Source: Hyphomonadaceae bacterium (GTDB lineage: Bacteria; Pseudomonadota; Alphaproteobacteria; Caulobacterales; Hyphomonadaceae). From it: a DNA stretch of 64,000 nt. The stretch covers positions 310,001 to 374,000 of the forward strand of contig JANSWU010000002.1 of the NCBI GenBank assembly GCA_024743315.1. Reading direction: 5' to 3'. Position 1 is the first letter of the stretch. Each line of letters begins with the position of its first letter. The notes under the pieces are model-generated. The model had not been told where the DNA came from. It worked only from the letters and a program-made list of their open reading frames with translations, and ran no database searches. This document shows, piece after piece, positions 29,703 to 39,335 of the stretch. A program made the position numbers and the translations under genes.

Positions 29703-30740
29703 TCACGCACCCGGCTTGAAAATCTCAACCAGGTTCGAAGTCTGGCTTCCGCCCACCTCCAGCGCTCCGCCAATCACATAAATCTCGTCGCCGACTGCAA
29801 CCGCGCCCAACCCGTGGCGCGGATGCGGCATGTCTGGAAGGGCGGTCCAGGCATCGGACGCAGGATCATAGGCCCAGCTTTCCGGATAGACCCCGCCGCC
29901 ATTATTGAAATACTCACCGCCAAAAGCATATAGCTTGCCACCGACCGCTGCGGCCGCAAGCCCGCCTTGGCCTTGTGGCATAGGCGCAGCGCTGCGCCAG
30001 CGGTCTTCACGCGCATCATAGACTTCGTGCGCTGGCGTGTTGCCGCCGGACACGGTGCGGCCGCCAACCACATGCCAGTTGGTTCCGATGACAGCCGCCG
30101 CTGCACTATTGCGCGCGGTTGAGAGCGGGGCAGCGGTGTCCCAGGATCCTTGAAGATCAGTCAGAACGAAATGATCGCCAATATCAGTGTGATCATTCCA
30201 ACTCGCATTTCGGTCGCCGCTCGGTTTGCGTCCCGCGCAGACGTGCAGCGTATTTCCGAGAACGCCGGTGACGCTTTCGCCATTTGGTTGCGGCAGGGTC
30301 GGGCCGTTTGACCAGGTCTCGCCATCGAACGCCAAAACGCTCGACTGCATAACCCAGACCGCGTCCGCCGATTGCGCTGCGAAGCCACCGATTGCCAGGA
30401 GATGGTCCTGGAAGCTGATCAAGTTCGGATGGTGCAGAGCTGTTGGTAGCGCAGACACGTCATACCAGGCGCGCAGCTCTAAATCCAATGCGATCACCCG
30501 ATCTGTCGCGCCGGAAATCGACCCATCCTCCGCGACAAAGCCCCCAGCGAGATGAATTTGACCCTTGTGAAGCGTTGGATAGATCTCCTGAACGGCCTCT
30601 GGGAGGCTCGGTCCAGAGCGCCAGGATCCGACCGATTCTGTCGATTCTGCCTCAGCTGGCGGGCGGGCTGAACAGGCAAAACTCAAGGCCGCTGATCCGG
30701 CCATCAAGGCCCCTCTGCGAGTCATTGATTCTATTAGCAT
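29703..30740 (-). CDS. Kelch-repeat protein with Tat-like export signal
   Basis: 345 residues. The N-terminus has a twin-arginine motif (MTRRGALMAGSAALSFACSA) and a Cys that could be lipidated, indicating export to the periplasm or membrane. The rest is a beta-propeller of Kelch-type blades, seen as repeated APLSTARNSAAAAVIGTNWH, AAPMPQGQGGLAAAAVGGKL and LPDMPHPRHGLGAVAVGDEI units (typically a diglycine followed by Tyr and Trp). The start at 30740 is supported by GAGGAG upstream. No catalytic residues of galactose oxidase are evident. Function unknown, perhaps ligand binding. Confidence 0.87.
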   Translation of the reverse strand: MLIESMTRRGALMAGSAALSFACSARPPAEAESTESVGSWRSGPSLPEAVQEIYPTLHKGQIHLAGGFVAEDGSISGATDRVIALDLELRAWYDVSALPTALHHPNLISFQDHLLAIGGFAAQSADAVWVMQSSVLAFDGETWSNGPTLPQPNGESVTGVLGNTLHVCAGRKPSGDRNASWNDHTDIGDHFVLTDLQGSWDTAAPLSTARNSAAAAVIGTNWHVVGGRTVSGGNTPAHEVYDAREDRWRSAAPMPQGQGGLAAAAVGGKLYAFGGEYFNNGGGVYPESWAYDPASDAWTALPDMPHPRHGLGAVAVGDEIYVIGGALEVGGSQTSNLVEIFKPGA

Positions 30741-30879
30741 TTTTGGCGCTCCTCGACCTGTGTTCAGAGCACTCTAAAACGTCAGTTCAAAATTTGTAAG
30801 CGGGGCCTCATCCTGCTAGTCTTTCGGTCAATAAAGACGGGCGATTCGGCGCTCGTCCTGGCAGCAAGAGGCAAAGCCC

Positions 30880-33651
30880 GTGAGCGACGAAACGACACCG
30901 CCAGAAGATCCAGATATGGAGCCAATCCCGTCTGAGGATGGGATTGATCCGGTCAGCATCGAAACAGAGCTGAAACGCTCTTATCTCGACTATGCGATGA
31001 GCGTCATTGTCAGCCGCGCGCTGCCAGACGTGCGCGATGGTTTGAAGCCGGTTCACCGCCGTATCTTGTACGCCATGCAGGTCAACGGAAACACGCCTGA
31101 TAAGCCGTATAAGAAATCCGCGAATATTGTCGGGGCGGTGATGGGTAATTTCCACCCGCACGGCGACAGCGCGATTTATGACGCGCTTGTGCGGATGGCC
31201 CAGCCCTTCTCGATGAGCCTGCCTTTGGTCGATGGCCAGGGCAATTTCGGCTCGATCGATAACGATCCGCCAGCGGCCATGCGCTATACCGAATCCCGAA
31301 TGGAAAAGGCGGCGCAATACCTGCTCGCTGATATCGACAAGGACACGGTCGATTTCCAGGACAATTATGACGGCTCGCAACAAGAGCCGATGGTTCTGCC
31401 GGCGCAGTTCCCGAACCTGCTGGTCAATGGCGCAGGCGGGATCGCGGTCGGCATGGCGACCAATATTCCGCCGCACAATCTCGGCGAAGTGGTCGATGCG
31501 ACGCTCGCGATGATTGATGATCCGGCGATCGATGATGAAGAACTGCTTGAAATCATCCCAGGTCCAGATTTCCCGACAGGTGGCTTGATCCTCGGCTATA
31601 CCGGCTCTCGCAAGGCCCTGCTCGAAGGGCGCGGCTCAATCATTATGCAAGCGCGCTCCGAGATTGAGGAGATGCGCAATGGCCGCCAAGCCATCATCAT
31701 CACCGAGATTCCGTACCAAGTGAACAAGGCCTCTCTGGTCGAGAAAATTGCCGGCATGGTCCGCGACAAGCGGATCGAAGGCATTGCTGATTTGCGCGAC
31801 GAATCCGATCGTCACGGCATCCGGGTCGTGATTGAAGTCAAAAAGGATGCGAGCGCCGAAGTTGTGCTCAATCAGCTGCATCGCTATTCGCAGCTGCGCA
31901 CCAGTTTCCCTGCCAATATCCTGGCCCTGAATGGCGGGCGTCCCGAACAGCTCAATCTGCGTCAGATCCTTCAGGCCTTCATTCGCTTCCGCGAAGAGGT
32001 TGTGGCCCGCCGCACCAAGTTTGAACTCAACAAAGCGCGTGATCGCGCGCACGTCTTGGTCGGCTTGGCGCTGGCTGTGGCCAATATTGATGAGATTATC
32101 CGCATCATCCGCAACGCACCCGACCCTAGCGTCGCGCGCGAGCAATTGCTCGCCAAGGCTTGGCCGATCATGGATATGGGGCCGCTGCTGGAGCTGATCG
32201 CTGACCGCCGGACGCGCTGGGATGGTGACGATGCGATCTATCTGTCAGATGAACAGGCGCGCGCCATTCTCGATCTGCGCCTGCACCGCCTGACCGGGCT
32301 TGGCCGCGATGAAATTGGCAATGAAGCCAGGGGCCTGGCTGACAAAATTGCCGATTATCTCGACATTTTGCGCTCACGTCCGCGCGTGCTCGACATTATT
32401 CGCGGGGAGCTTAACGAGGTCAAAGACAAGTTCGCTGTACCGCGCCGGTCGGAGTTCACGTTTGGCGGCGCCGATATGGATGATGAGGATCTGATCGAGC
32501 GCGAGGACATGGTGGTGACCGTCACCCATGGCGGCTATGTCAAACGCACCCCGCTCTCGACCTATCGGACCCAGCATCGCGGCGGCAAAGGCCGGTCCGG
32601 CATTTCGATGAAGGATGAGGATTTCGTCACTCGCGTGTTCATGGCCAACACGCATACCGAGATCCTGTTCTTCAGCTCGGAAGGCATGGTCTATAAGGAA
32701 AAAGTCTGGCGCTTGCCGATTGGCGGCCCGCAATCGCGCGGCAAGGCGCTGGTCAACATCTTCCCGCTCTCCAGAGAGGAGCGCATCGAAAGTGTGATGC
32801 CGCTGCCGGATGATGAGGAAGATCGCAATCAGCTCGACGTGATGTTTGCGACCCGCTCCGGCAATGTCCGTCGCAACAAGCTATCAGACTTTGTTCGGGT
32901 CAACCGTAACGGCAAGATCGCGATGAAGCTTGACGAAGGCGACGGCATCGTTCGCGTGCGAATTTGCTCGGAAGATCAAGATGTTATGCTCACGACCGCG
33001 CTCGGCCAATGTATCCGTTTCCGGGTCACCGATGTACGTGTCTTTGCCGGTCGCAACTCAACCGGCGTGCGCGGCATTCGCCTCGCCGACGGCGACCAAG
33101 TGATCGCGATGGGCATTTTGCGTCATATCGATGTGACCAGCGCAGAATCGCGCGCCTATCTCAAGCACGCAACCGCCATGCGCCGCGCAGCAACCGGCGA
33201 AGAAGAGGATGTCGTCGACGCGATCGCCGATGATGACGGCGATGAAGGCGAAGAAGAAGCGGCGTTGTCAGCCGAACGGATCGCTGAGCTTGGCGCCGCC
33301 GAACAATTCATCCTGACCATCTCGGATGATGGTATGGGCAAACGCTCTTCGGCCTATGATTATCGGGTCACCGGGCGCGGCGGCAAAGGGCTGGTGGCGC
33401 ACAATATCTGGGGCAGCAATAAGAAGACCGGCCATATCAAGCAGATCGCTTCCTCTTTCACCATTGGTGAGGATGACGAGGTCATGTTGGTTACCGATGC
33501 CGGGCAGTTGATCCGGACGCCGGTAGACCAGATCCGGATTGCTGGACGGGCAACGTCGGGTGTCTGGGTGTTGCGCACCAAAGACGACGAACGTGTTGTT
33601 TCTGTTGCACGTCTTGCAGACAATGGCGAAGACGATACAGAAGAGTCCTAA
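30880..33651 (+). CDS. gyrA: DNA gyrase subunit A
   Basis: Type II topoisomerase subunit that cuts DNA and, with GyrB, adds negative supercoils. 923 residues. The catalytic Tyr is in [11 protein letters not shown]. The quinolone-determining region reads [14 protein letters not shown], so the Ser and Asp equivalent to E. coli 83 and 87 are present. The C-terminal beta-pinwheel contains the GyrA box TQHRGGKG. An acidic insertion ([18 protein letters not shown], about 773-790) lies within the pinwheel domain. It is followed 49 bases later by coaD. Confidence 0.98.
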   Translation: MSDETTPPEDPDMEPIPSEDGIDPVSIETELKRSYLDYAMSVIVSRALPDVRDGLKPVHRRILYAMQVNGNTPDKPYKKSANIVGAVMGNFHPHGDSAIYDALVRMAQPFSMSLPLVDGQGNFGSIDNDPPAAMRYTESRMEKAAQYLLADIDKDTVDFQDNYDGSQQEPMVLPAQFPNLLVNGAGGIAVGMATNIPPHNLGEVVDATLAMIDDPAIDDEELLEIIPGPDFPTGGLILGYTGSRKALLEGRGSIIMQARSEIEEMRNGRQAIIITEIPYQVNKASLVEKIAGMVRDKRIEGIADLRDESDRHGIRVVIEVKKDASAEVVLNQLHRYSQLRTSFPANILALNGGRPEQLNLRQILQAFIRFREEVVARRTKFELNKARDRAHVLVGLALAVANIDEIIRIIRNAPDPSVAREQLLAKAWPIMDMGPLLELIADRRTRWDGDDAIYLSDEQARAILDLRLHRLTGLGRDEIGNEARGLADKIADYLDILRSRPRVLDIIRGELNEVKDKFAVPRRSEFTFGGADMDDEDLIEREDMVVTVTHGGYVKRTPLSTYRTQHRGGKGRSGISMKDEDFVTRVFMANTHTEILFFSSEGMVYKEKVWRLPIGGPQSRGKALVNIFPLSREERIESVMPLPDDEEDRNQLDVMFATRSGNVRRNKLSDFVRVNRNGKIAMKLDEGDGIVRVRICSEDQDVMLTTALGQCIRFRVTDVRVFAGRNSTGVRGIRLADGDQVIAMGILRHIDVTSAESRAYLKHATAMRRAATGEEEDVVDAIADDDGDEGEEEAALSAERIAELGAAEQFILTISDDGMGKRSSAYDYRVTGRGGKGLVAHNIWGSNKKTGHIKQIASSFTIGEDDEVMLVTDAGQLIRTPVDQIRIAGRATSGVWVLRTKDDERVVSVARLADNGEDDTEES

Positions 33652-33700
33652 GCACGCTCGGTAGATATTAGGCTGACCCTTCGAGCGTCCGGAGGAAATG

Positions 33701-34198
33701 ATGGAGCGCGTAGGGCTGTATCCGGGAACCTTTGACCCGGTCACGATGGGGCACATGGATATTATTGGTCGCGGGATGAAACTCGTCGACCGATTGATTA
33801 TCGGGGTGGCTGTCAGTGAGGCCAAGCGCCCGCTTTTCCTGCTCGAAGAGCGGATCAAGATGATGCAGGAAGAATGCGCCGCGCTTGAAGGGCCAGGGCT
33901 CGCCAAAATCGAGGTCAAACCCTTCGATATGCTGCTCATGCACTTTGCCGAGCAAGAAAACGTCAATGTCATTGTTCGCGGCCTGCGCGCTGTATCGGAC
34001 TTCGAGTACGAATTCCAGATGACGGCGATGAATGAACAACTGAATCGCGAGATTGAAACCGTCTTCTTAATGGCCGATGTAAAGCATCAGGCCGTGGCCT
34101 CGCGTTTGGTGAAAGAGATTGCCCGCTTTGGCGGTGATATCACCCCGTTCGTGACCCCTGGCGTGAAAGAGAAATTATTGGAGAAGTATCGACGATGA
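33701..34198 (+). CDS. coaD: phosphopantetheine adenylyltransferase
   Basis: Penultimate step of coenzyme A synthesis. The 165-residue nucleotidyltransferase has YPGTFDPVTMGHMDII with the T/HxGH motif, VRGLRAVSDFEYE, and a C-terminal ISS-like segment replaced by VKEIARFGGDIT. Two adjacent ATGs exist; the second (33701) is 5 bases from GGAGG and preferred over 33698. The end overlaps the next gene by four bases (ATGA), indicating translational coupling with the cyclophilin. Confidence 0.96.
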   Translation: MERVGLYPGTFDPVTMGHMDIIGRGMKLVDRLIIGVAVSEAKRPLFLLEERIKMMQEECAALEGPGLAKIEVKPFDMLLMHFAEQENVNVIVRGLRAVSDFEYEFQMTAMNEQLNREIETVFLMADVKHQAVASRLVKEIARFGGDITPFVTPGVKEKLLEKYRR

Positions 34199-35079
34199 CC
34201 CTGAGAACCCTGCTAACTGGTTTAGCTGTGATGGGATTTGTAGGCTGTGCGGGGGCACAAACAGACACGACGGAAACGATCACTTATTCGATGGCAGATG
34301 TCGATGCTGCCCCAGAGAACTGGCGAGCCGTTGATCTGGAAAATCTGGTGGTGATGGAAACCACAAAAGGGCAGATCGTGATCGAATTATTGCCTGCGGT
34401 CGCGCCAAACCATGTCGAGCAGTTCAAAGCTTATGTGCGCGCTGGTCTTTATAACCAGACGCCATTTCATCGAGTGATCGATGAATTCATGGCGCAGGGG
34501 GGTGATATTGAAGCCACGCACGGCGCGGATGCGCTAATGGCGCCGCTCGAGGCAGAATTCCTCATTCGTCGCAATCCCGCAGACCTGCCTATAGACACAA
34601 TTGGACCGGCTGATACCGCAGATTCCGGCTATCATCTTGGGTTTCCGATTGAGACACAGCCAGGATTTCTTGCTGAAATGTCGAAGGATGGTCTGGTTGA
34701 AAGCTGGATCTCGCATTGCCCCGGTGTGCTGTCGACGGCGCGACTGTCGGATGACCTGAATTCCGGGAATGCGCAATTCTTCCTGATTTCAGGTCAAGCC
34801 CAGCATCTGGACTACAAATATACGGCAAAGGGCCGCGCATTGTCTGGCCTGGACGTCATCCAGTCGATCAAACTCGGGCCACGCCCGGACGGGTTCCCGA
34901 TCGCCAACCCGGATTTGGTGATGTCAGCCAAGGTCGCAGCCGATCTGCCGGAAGGCGAGCGCCCGTCAGCCTATGTGATGCGCACGGATACGCCGTCTTT
35001 CCAGGAGGTGCTGGATCAAGCCGATGCTTCCCGGACGCACATTTGTGATCTTCCGCCAGTCCCCGCAGTTATCGGATAG
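34195..35079 (+). CDS. exported cyclophilin-type peptidyl-prolyl isomerase
   Basis: Accelerates proline isomerisation during folding of exported proteins. The 294-residue chain has a signal peptide (LLTGLAVMGFVGCAGAQ) that may be lipidated at FVGC or cut after AGA. The cyclophilin domain follows with VETTKGQIVIELLPAVAPNH-like and TPFHRVIDEFMAQGGDIE motifs and a late NAQFFLISGQAQHLDYKYTA segment. The domain is larger than minimal bacterial cyclophilins because of insertions (about residues 105-175). It overlaps coaD by four bases, and queA follows in the same frame. Confidence 0.9.
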   Translation: MTLRTLLTGLAVMGFVGCAGAQTDTTETITYSMADVDAAPENWRAVDLENLVVMETTKGQIVIELLPAVAPNHVEQFKAYVRAGLYNQTPFHRVIDEFMAQGGDIEATHGADALMAPLEAEFLIRRNPADLPIDTIGPADTADSGYHLGFPIETQPGFLAEMSKDGLVESWISHCPGVLSTARLSDDLNSGNAQFFLISGQAQHLDYKYTAKGRALSGLDVIQSIKLGPRPDGFPIANPDLVMSAKVAADLPEGERPSAYVMRTDTPSFQEVLDQADASRTHICDLPPVPAVIG

Positions 35080-35088
35080 AGGTACGCC

Positions 35089-36162
35089 CTGGCGGACGCA
35101 CGCAGCATAGATTTATCAGCGTTTGCGTTCGACCTGCCCGAACGCAATATCGCACTGCGTCCCGTCGAACCCCAGGACGCAGCGCGCTTGCTTGTGGTGC
35201 ATGGCGATGGCCGGCTGGAAGATGCAGGTGTCAGAGACTTACCGCACTATCTATCGGGCGGCGATGTCATGGTTTTTAACGACACCCGCGTGATCCCGGC
35301 CGCCTTGAAAGGGGTCCGACCGGCACGCAATGCCGACGGGTCGGATGTTGAGGCAGACGTAAATTTAGTCGAACGGCTGGATGATCAAGACTGGTTGGCG
35401 CTGGCCCGTCCCGGCAAACGTCTGAAGCCAGGCGACCAAATCGTCTTCTCAGAGCAGCTTTCCGCTGAAATCGTTGAGAAACGGCCCGACGGCGAGCTTG
35501 TCCTGCGCTTCTCACAAGCCGGCTCAGCGCTCGATACGGCGATTGAGAAGGTCGGGGCAATGCCCTTGCCGCCTTACATTGCCCGCCGCCGACCTGCCGA
35601 CGCATCAGATCGCGACACTTATCAAACCACTTATGCGGGCGAGGAGGCGAAATCGGTTGCCGCGCCAACTGCTGGTCTGCATTTCACCTCACGCCTGCTC
35701 AACGAGATCGACGCGGCGAATATTATCAGATCGACGGTTCGCCTGCATGTCGGTTTGGGCACGTTTGCACCCCTCAAGGACGAGCAGATCAGCGCGGGCA
35801 AGCTGCACGAAGAATGGCGGCAGGTGACACCAGATGTGGCGCGCCAACTAAATGCTGCACGAAAGGCAGGCCATCGCTGCGTGGCGGTCGGCACGACGTC
35901 GCTCAGAACGTTGGAAAGCGCCGCAACACCGGCTGGAGAGATCGAGGCGGTGACGGGGCCGACAGATATTTTCCTTCAGCCTGGATATCAGTTCCGGGCG
36001 ACGGATGCCCTGGTGACCAATTTCCACCTGCCGGAATCGAGTCTGTTTATGCTGGTGTGTGCGCTGATGGGGACCGATATCGTGCAAGCGGCATATGCGC
36101 ATGCGATCCGCGAGGATTACCGCTTCTATTCCTATGGCGATGCCTGCTTATTGCTGCCTTAG
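35089..36162 (+). CDS. queA: S-adenosylmethionine:tRNA ribosyltransferase-isomerase
   Basis: Adds the epoxycyclopentane moiety in queuosine tRNA modification. Conserved QueA sequence begins well before the first common start codon: after the upstream stop (35077-35079) the frame reads LADARSIDLSAFAFDLPERN and continues IALRPVEPQDAARLLV, matching the family N-terminus. The only sensible initiator is CTG at 35089, six bases after AGAGG; a TTG at 35188 would delete the conserved start. 357 residues, full length. Later motifs include FNDTRVIPAAL, AAPTAGLHFT, VGLGTFAPL, VGTTSLRTLE, TNFHLPESSLFMLV and FYSYGDACLLLP. The stop interlocks with phhA (TTAG). Confidence 0.93.
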   Translation: MADARSIDLSAFAFDLPERNIALRPVEPQDAARLLVVHGDGRLEDAGVRDLPHYLSGGDVMVFNDTRVIPAALKGVRPARNADGSDVEADVNLVERLDDQDWLALARPGKRLKPGDQIVFSEQLSAEIVEKRPDGELVLRFSQAGSALDTAIEKVGAMPLPPYIARRRPADASDRDTYQTTYAGEEAKSVAAPTAGLHFTSRLLNEIDAANIIRSTVRLHVGLGTFAPLKDEQISAGKLHEEWRQVTPDVARQLNAARKAGHRCVAVGTTSLRTLESAATPAGEIEAVTGPTDIFLQPGYQFRATDALVTNFHLPESSLFMLVCALMGTDIVQAAYAHAIREDYRFYSYGDACLLLP

Positions 36163-37025
36163 GCGGCGAAGCGTCCGCCGTTTTGAGCGTAGGCTTGCGT
36201 GCCAACGTTCAGGACCTCATCCTCAGGGAGGATGTCTTCAGGACGCAAATCGAACTTGCCCTGGAGTTTGGCATAAAGCGGCGCAAAATCAGTATCGACG
36301 GTCGAGCGGAACAGCTGCTCATAGCTGTCGATGACGAAATAGGTCTGCTGGAAATCGTCAATGCGATAATCGGTGCGCATCAAGCGCTCGAGATCGAAGC
36401 CGATGCGATTAGGGGAGGGATCTTCGAGGCTGAACACACTTTCGGCCGGCGATGACACAATGCCCGCCCCATAGATGCGCAGCCCTTGATCGGTGCGGAT
36501 CAGGCCAAATTCGACTGTATACCAATAAAGCGCAGCCAGGTTTTTCAGCGAGGCGTGTCGTAAGCTGCGCAAGCCGCCTTTGCCATAAGCGACCATATAA
36601 TCGGCAAAGACCGGATCGGTCAGCATTGGCACGTGGCCGAACACATCGTGGAAGACATCGGGTTCCTGGATGTAATCGAGCTGGTCTGGTTTGCGGATAA
36701 AATTGCCCGCCGGGAAGCGGCGATTGGCGAGGTGTTCAAAGAATACATCATCGGGCACCAAGCCAGGTACGGCCACAACCCGCCAGCCTGTCAGCGCCTC
36801 AAGCTCGTCCGACATGGTCTCAAAATTTGGAATGCCGCCGCGATGCAGGTCCAAGGCTTTCAACCCGTTCAGGAATTCCGGCGCAGCCCGACCCGGCAGG
36901 ACTTTCATCAGGCGCTCATAAAGCGTGTCCCAGACCTGATGCTCCTCAGCGGTGTAGCTCGACCAGCCCTGATCAATTGTCCAGTCGTCTCGGGCATGGG
37001 CGGGTTTTGCAAAATGGTTGTTCAT
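36159..37025 (-). CDS. phhA: phenylalanine 4-monooxygenase
   Basis: Pterin- and iron-dependent hydroxylation of phenylalanine to tyrosine, first step of aromatic amino-acid breakdown. 288 residues with the iron-binding FHDVFGHVPML (HxxxxH) and the Glu ligand in LYWYTVEFGLI. Also present are GLVPDDVFFEHLANRRFPA and DYIQEPD, family landmarks. The start at 37025 (MNNHFAKPAH) is preferred; the open frame to 37112 adds non-conserved residues overlapping the divergent maiA. The pairing with maiA supports a catabolic role. Confidence 0.95.
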   Translation of the reverse strand: MNNHFAKPAHARDDWTIDQGWSSYTAEEHQVWDTLYERLMKVLPGRAAPEFLNGLKALDLHRGGIPNFETMSDELEALTGWRVVAVPGLVPDDVFFEHLANRRFPAGNFIRKPDQLDYIQEPDVFHDVFGHVPMLTDPVFADYMVAYGKGGLRSLRHASLKNLAALYWYTVEFGLIRTDQGLRIYGAGIVSSPAESVFSLEDPSPNRIGFDLERLMRTDYRIDDFQQTYFVIDSYEQLFRSTVDTDFAPLYAKLQGKFDLRPEDILPEDEVLNVGTQAYAQNGGRFAA

Positions 37026-37104
37026 GCAACTAATATAGCAAGTGAGTCTCATCCTGTCTTGAGGCATATGGTAAAAATTACGTTTGGGGTGAAGGAGATA
37101 CTCA

Positions 37105-37743
37105 GTGATCAAGCTTTATGACTATTGGCGATCGTCGGCCTGTTACCGATTGCGGATTGCGTTCAACCTAAAAGGGGTGGCGTATGAGAGCGTCGAGGTC
37201 AGCCTGCATCCGGACAAGCTTGAACAATTGAGTGATGCCTATCGCGCCATCAATCCGCAGATGCGTGTTCCGTCTGTCGTCATAGACGGGCAGGTGCACA
37301 GCCAATCCATGGCCCTGATCGATTGGCTCGAAGAGACTTATCCCGAGCCAGCTTTCCTGCCAGAAGATCCGCATGCGCGCCTTCGCGCCCGGGCTTTTGC
37401 TGACACCGTCGCGTGCGACATTCACCCACTGAACAATTCCAGCATCCTGAAATATCTGCGCGAAGAATTCACCGCCACGCCCGAGGCGGTCGGGGCATGG
37501 TACACGACTTGGGTGGTTCGCGGCTTTGACGCGCTCGAGGTGCATGCCCGGGCCAGTACCAGCCGGTTTCTATTTGGCGACACTCCCGGCATTGCCGAGA
37601 TCTGTTTGATCCCGCAAATCTATAATGCTCGCCGGTTCGAGATTGATCTCAGCTCGTATCCGAAGCTTTTGGAAGTGGAGGCGCTATGTGCGCAAATCGA
37701 GGCATTCGTGGAAGCCGCGCCGGAGGCGGTCAAACCAGCCTAG
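37105..37743 (+). CDS. maiA: maleylacetoacetate isomerase, zeta-class GST
   Basis: Glutathione-dependent isomerisation of maleylacetoacetate to fumarylacetoacetate in tyrosine degradation. The 212-residue protein starts with GTG at 37105 behind GAAGGAG and opens with LYDYWRSSACYRLRIAFNLK, the zeta-class SSxxYR signature holding the glutathione-activating Ser. A thioredoxin-like N-terminal and helical C-terminal domain follow. It is divergent from phhA, consistent with one pathway; the other homogentisate-pathway genes are not in the window. Confidence 0.93.
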   Translation: MIKLYDYWRSSACYRLRIAFNLKGVAYESVEVSLHPDKLEQLSDAYRAINPQMRVPSVVIDGQVHSQSMALIDWLEETYPEPAFLPEDPHARLRARAFADTVACDIHPLNNSSILKYLREEFTATPEAVGAWYTTWVVRGFDALEVHARASTSRFLFGDTPGIAEICLIPQIYNARRFEIDLSSYPKLLEVEALCAQIEAFVEAAPEAVKPA

Positions 37744-38159
37744 TTGCGCTGACCGGATTTCAGGACGTAGCCTTGTTCGGTCAGCTCGAACATTTTCGCA
37801 ATGTCGGGATGGCTGACGCGCGAGTCATCCTCATCTGGAACCAAGTTTTGCTCAGACACATAAGCAACGTAATGCGTACGCTCATTCTCTGCGAACAAAT
37901 GGTAGTACGGTTGATCCTTGGACGGTCGAACCTCTTCCGGGATCGACTCATACCATTCATCTGTATTGGCAAAAACTGGATCAACATCGAAAACAACGCC
38001 GCGAAAATCGAATAGGCGATGCTTGAGAACCTGGCCGATCTGGTACTTGGCTTGGCGCATAGGGATTGCATTCGGTAGCGCCGGCGCCGCCGGTTTTTCA
38101 GTAACCTTCTGTGTCGTCTCGGGTTTTTTGCCCCCGAACAAGCGCATAAAGCGTTTCAT
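37740..38159 (-). CDS. hspQ: heat shock protein HspQ
   Basis: Small YccV-like heat-shock protein; in E. coli HspQ binds hemimethylated oriC and modulates Lon specificity. The 139-residue product has a basic N-terminal extension (MKRFMRLFGGKKPETTQK...), then the family domain with KYQIGQVLKHRLFDFRGVVF, the DPVFANTDEWY segment and DQPYYHLFAENERTHYVAYV. The start at 38159 is chosen over 38231, which runs into the divergent ppx region. Its stop interlocks with maiA over CTAG. Confidence 0.92.
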   Translation of the reverse strand: MKRFMRLFGGKKPETTQKVTEKPAAPALPNAIPMRQAKYQIGQVLKHRLFDFRGVVFDVDPVFANTDEWYESIPEEVRPSKDQPYYHLFAENERTHYVAYVSEQNLVPDEDDSRVSHPDIAKMFELTEQGYVLKSGQRN

Positions 38160-38231
38160 GACGTTCGGTCCATGACTCCTCAGAGCTATGTGTGCTACAG
38201 GTGTTCCCAACTTACAAGATTTGGTCAGCAC

Positions 38232-39335
38232 ATGACTTCAGAGAATGTGCGTGATGCCCGGACGAAGCGCAAAAAGTCCGGATCGCGCAAGGGTCGCAAG
38301 CCACCGCTTTACGCGGCGGTTGACCTGGGGACGAATAATTGCCGGTTATTGATCGCTGCGCGGCGCGGCGAAAGCTTTGCCGTGCTTGATTCCCACTCAC
38401 AAATTGCGCGGCTCGGCGAGGGGCTTGAGGCGACGGGACGAATGTCTGATGCTTCGATCGAACGGGCCATGGATGCGCTCAGAAAGATCTCCAAGAAGCT
38501 GAAAGCCAAGAAAGTTGGTCATGTTCGCTGCATCGCCACCGAGGCTTGCCGTAGGGCCGAAAATGGCGCTGAGTTTATCCAGCGCGTACGCGATGAGACC
38601 GGGCTGACCTTCAAGATTATCGGCCCGGAAGAAGAGGCGCGTCTGGCCCTGATCGGGTGTCACAATCTGATCGAGCCTGAAACCGATCGCGTGCTTGTCA
38701 TCGATATTGGAGGCGGGTCAACGGAACTCTCATTCGTGGACGCGAGACCGGCGCATGACGGTGGTCTCAAAGGCTTGCTGCAAAAACCGCCCATTCTCGG
38801 CTGGCGCAGCCTGCCGGTCGGCGTGGTGACCTTGACCGAAGCGTTCGCGCATCTGCCCTATGACCAAGTCTATCCGGCCATGCTGGATCACGTCATGACC
38901 CAAATCAACAAATGGAGGCGCACGCCGGAAATCCGTCAATCTTTCGAGGATGGCCGCGCGCATGTGATCGGCACTAGCGGGACGGTGACCTGCCTGACCG
39001 GCGTCACGCAGGGGCTGACGAAATATCGCCGCGACAAGGTTGATGGCGCCTGGGTAACCCGCGACGCCATGATGGACACGGTGCGTCGGATCCGGGACGC
39101 AGGCCCGGATAATATTCACAAGTTTCCGACCATCGGCACAGACCGCGCTGGCTTGATGCTGGCCGGATGTGCGATCGTTGAAGGGACCTGGTCGCTCGCC
39201 CCGAAAGGCGACATGCGCGTTGCCGATCGCGGGCTAAGGGAAGGCCTGCTGCTGTCAATGATGCATGGTCCCAAGCGTCGCAAGCGCCGCCCGCGCCGAC
39301 GATCGAAACCCAAAGCGTCTGGAGCGTCCGAATGA
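38232..39335 (+). CDS. ppx: Ppx/GppA-family exopolyphosphatase
   Basis: Hydrolyses polyphosphate or the pentaphosphate pppGpp; sequence alone does not say which. 367 residues. A basic N-terminal tail (RDARTKRKKSGSRKGRK) precedes the actin-like ATPase core with AVDLGTNNCRLLIAARR, ATEACRRAENG, VIDIGGGSTELSF and GTSGTVTCLTGV. The Arg/Lys-rich C-terminus (PKRRKRRPRRRSKPK) is unusual and could bind nucleic acid or polyphosphate. It overlaps rlmE by four bases (ATGA), the conserved ppx-rlmE pair of alphaproteobacteria. Confidence 0.92.
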   Translation: MTSENVRDARTKRKKSGSRKGRKPPLYAAVDLGTNNCRLLIAARRGESFAVLDSHSQIARLGEGLEATGRMSDASIERAMDALRKISKKLKAKKVGHVRCIATEACRRAENGAEFIQRVRDETGLTFKIIGPEEEARLALIGCHNLIEPETDRVLVIDIGGGSTELSFVDARPAHDGGLKGLLQKPPILGWRSLPVGVVTLTEAFAHLPYDQVYPAMLDHVMTQINKWRRTPEIRQSFEDGRAHVIGTSGTVTCLTGVTQGLTKYRRDKVDGAWVTRDAMMDTVRRIRDAGPDNIHKFPTIGTDRAGLMLAGCAIVEGTWSLAPKGDMRVADRGLREGLLLSMMHGPKRRKRRPRRRSKPKASGASE

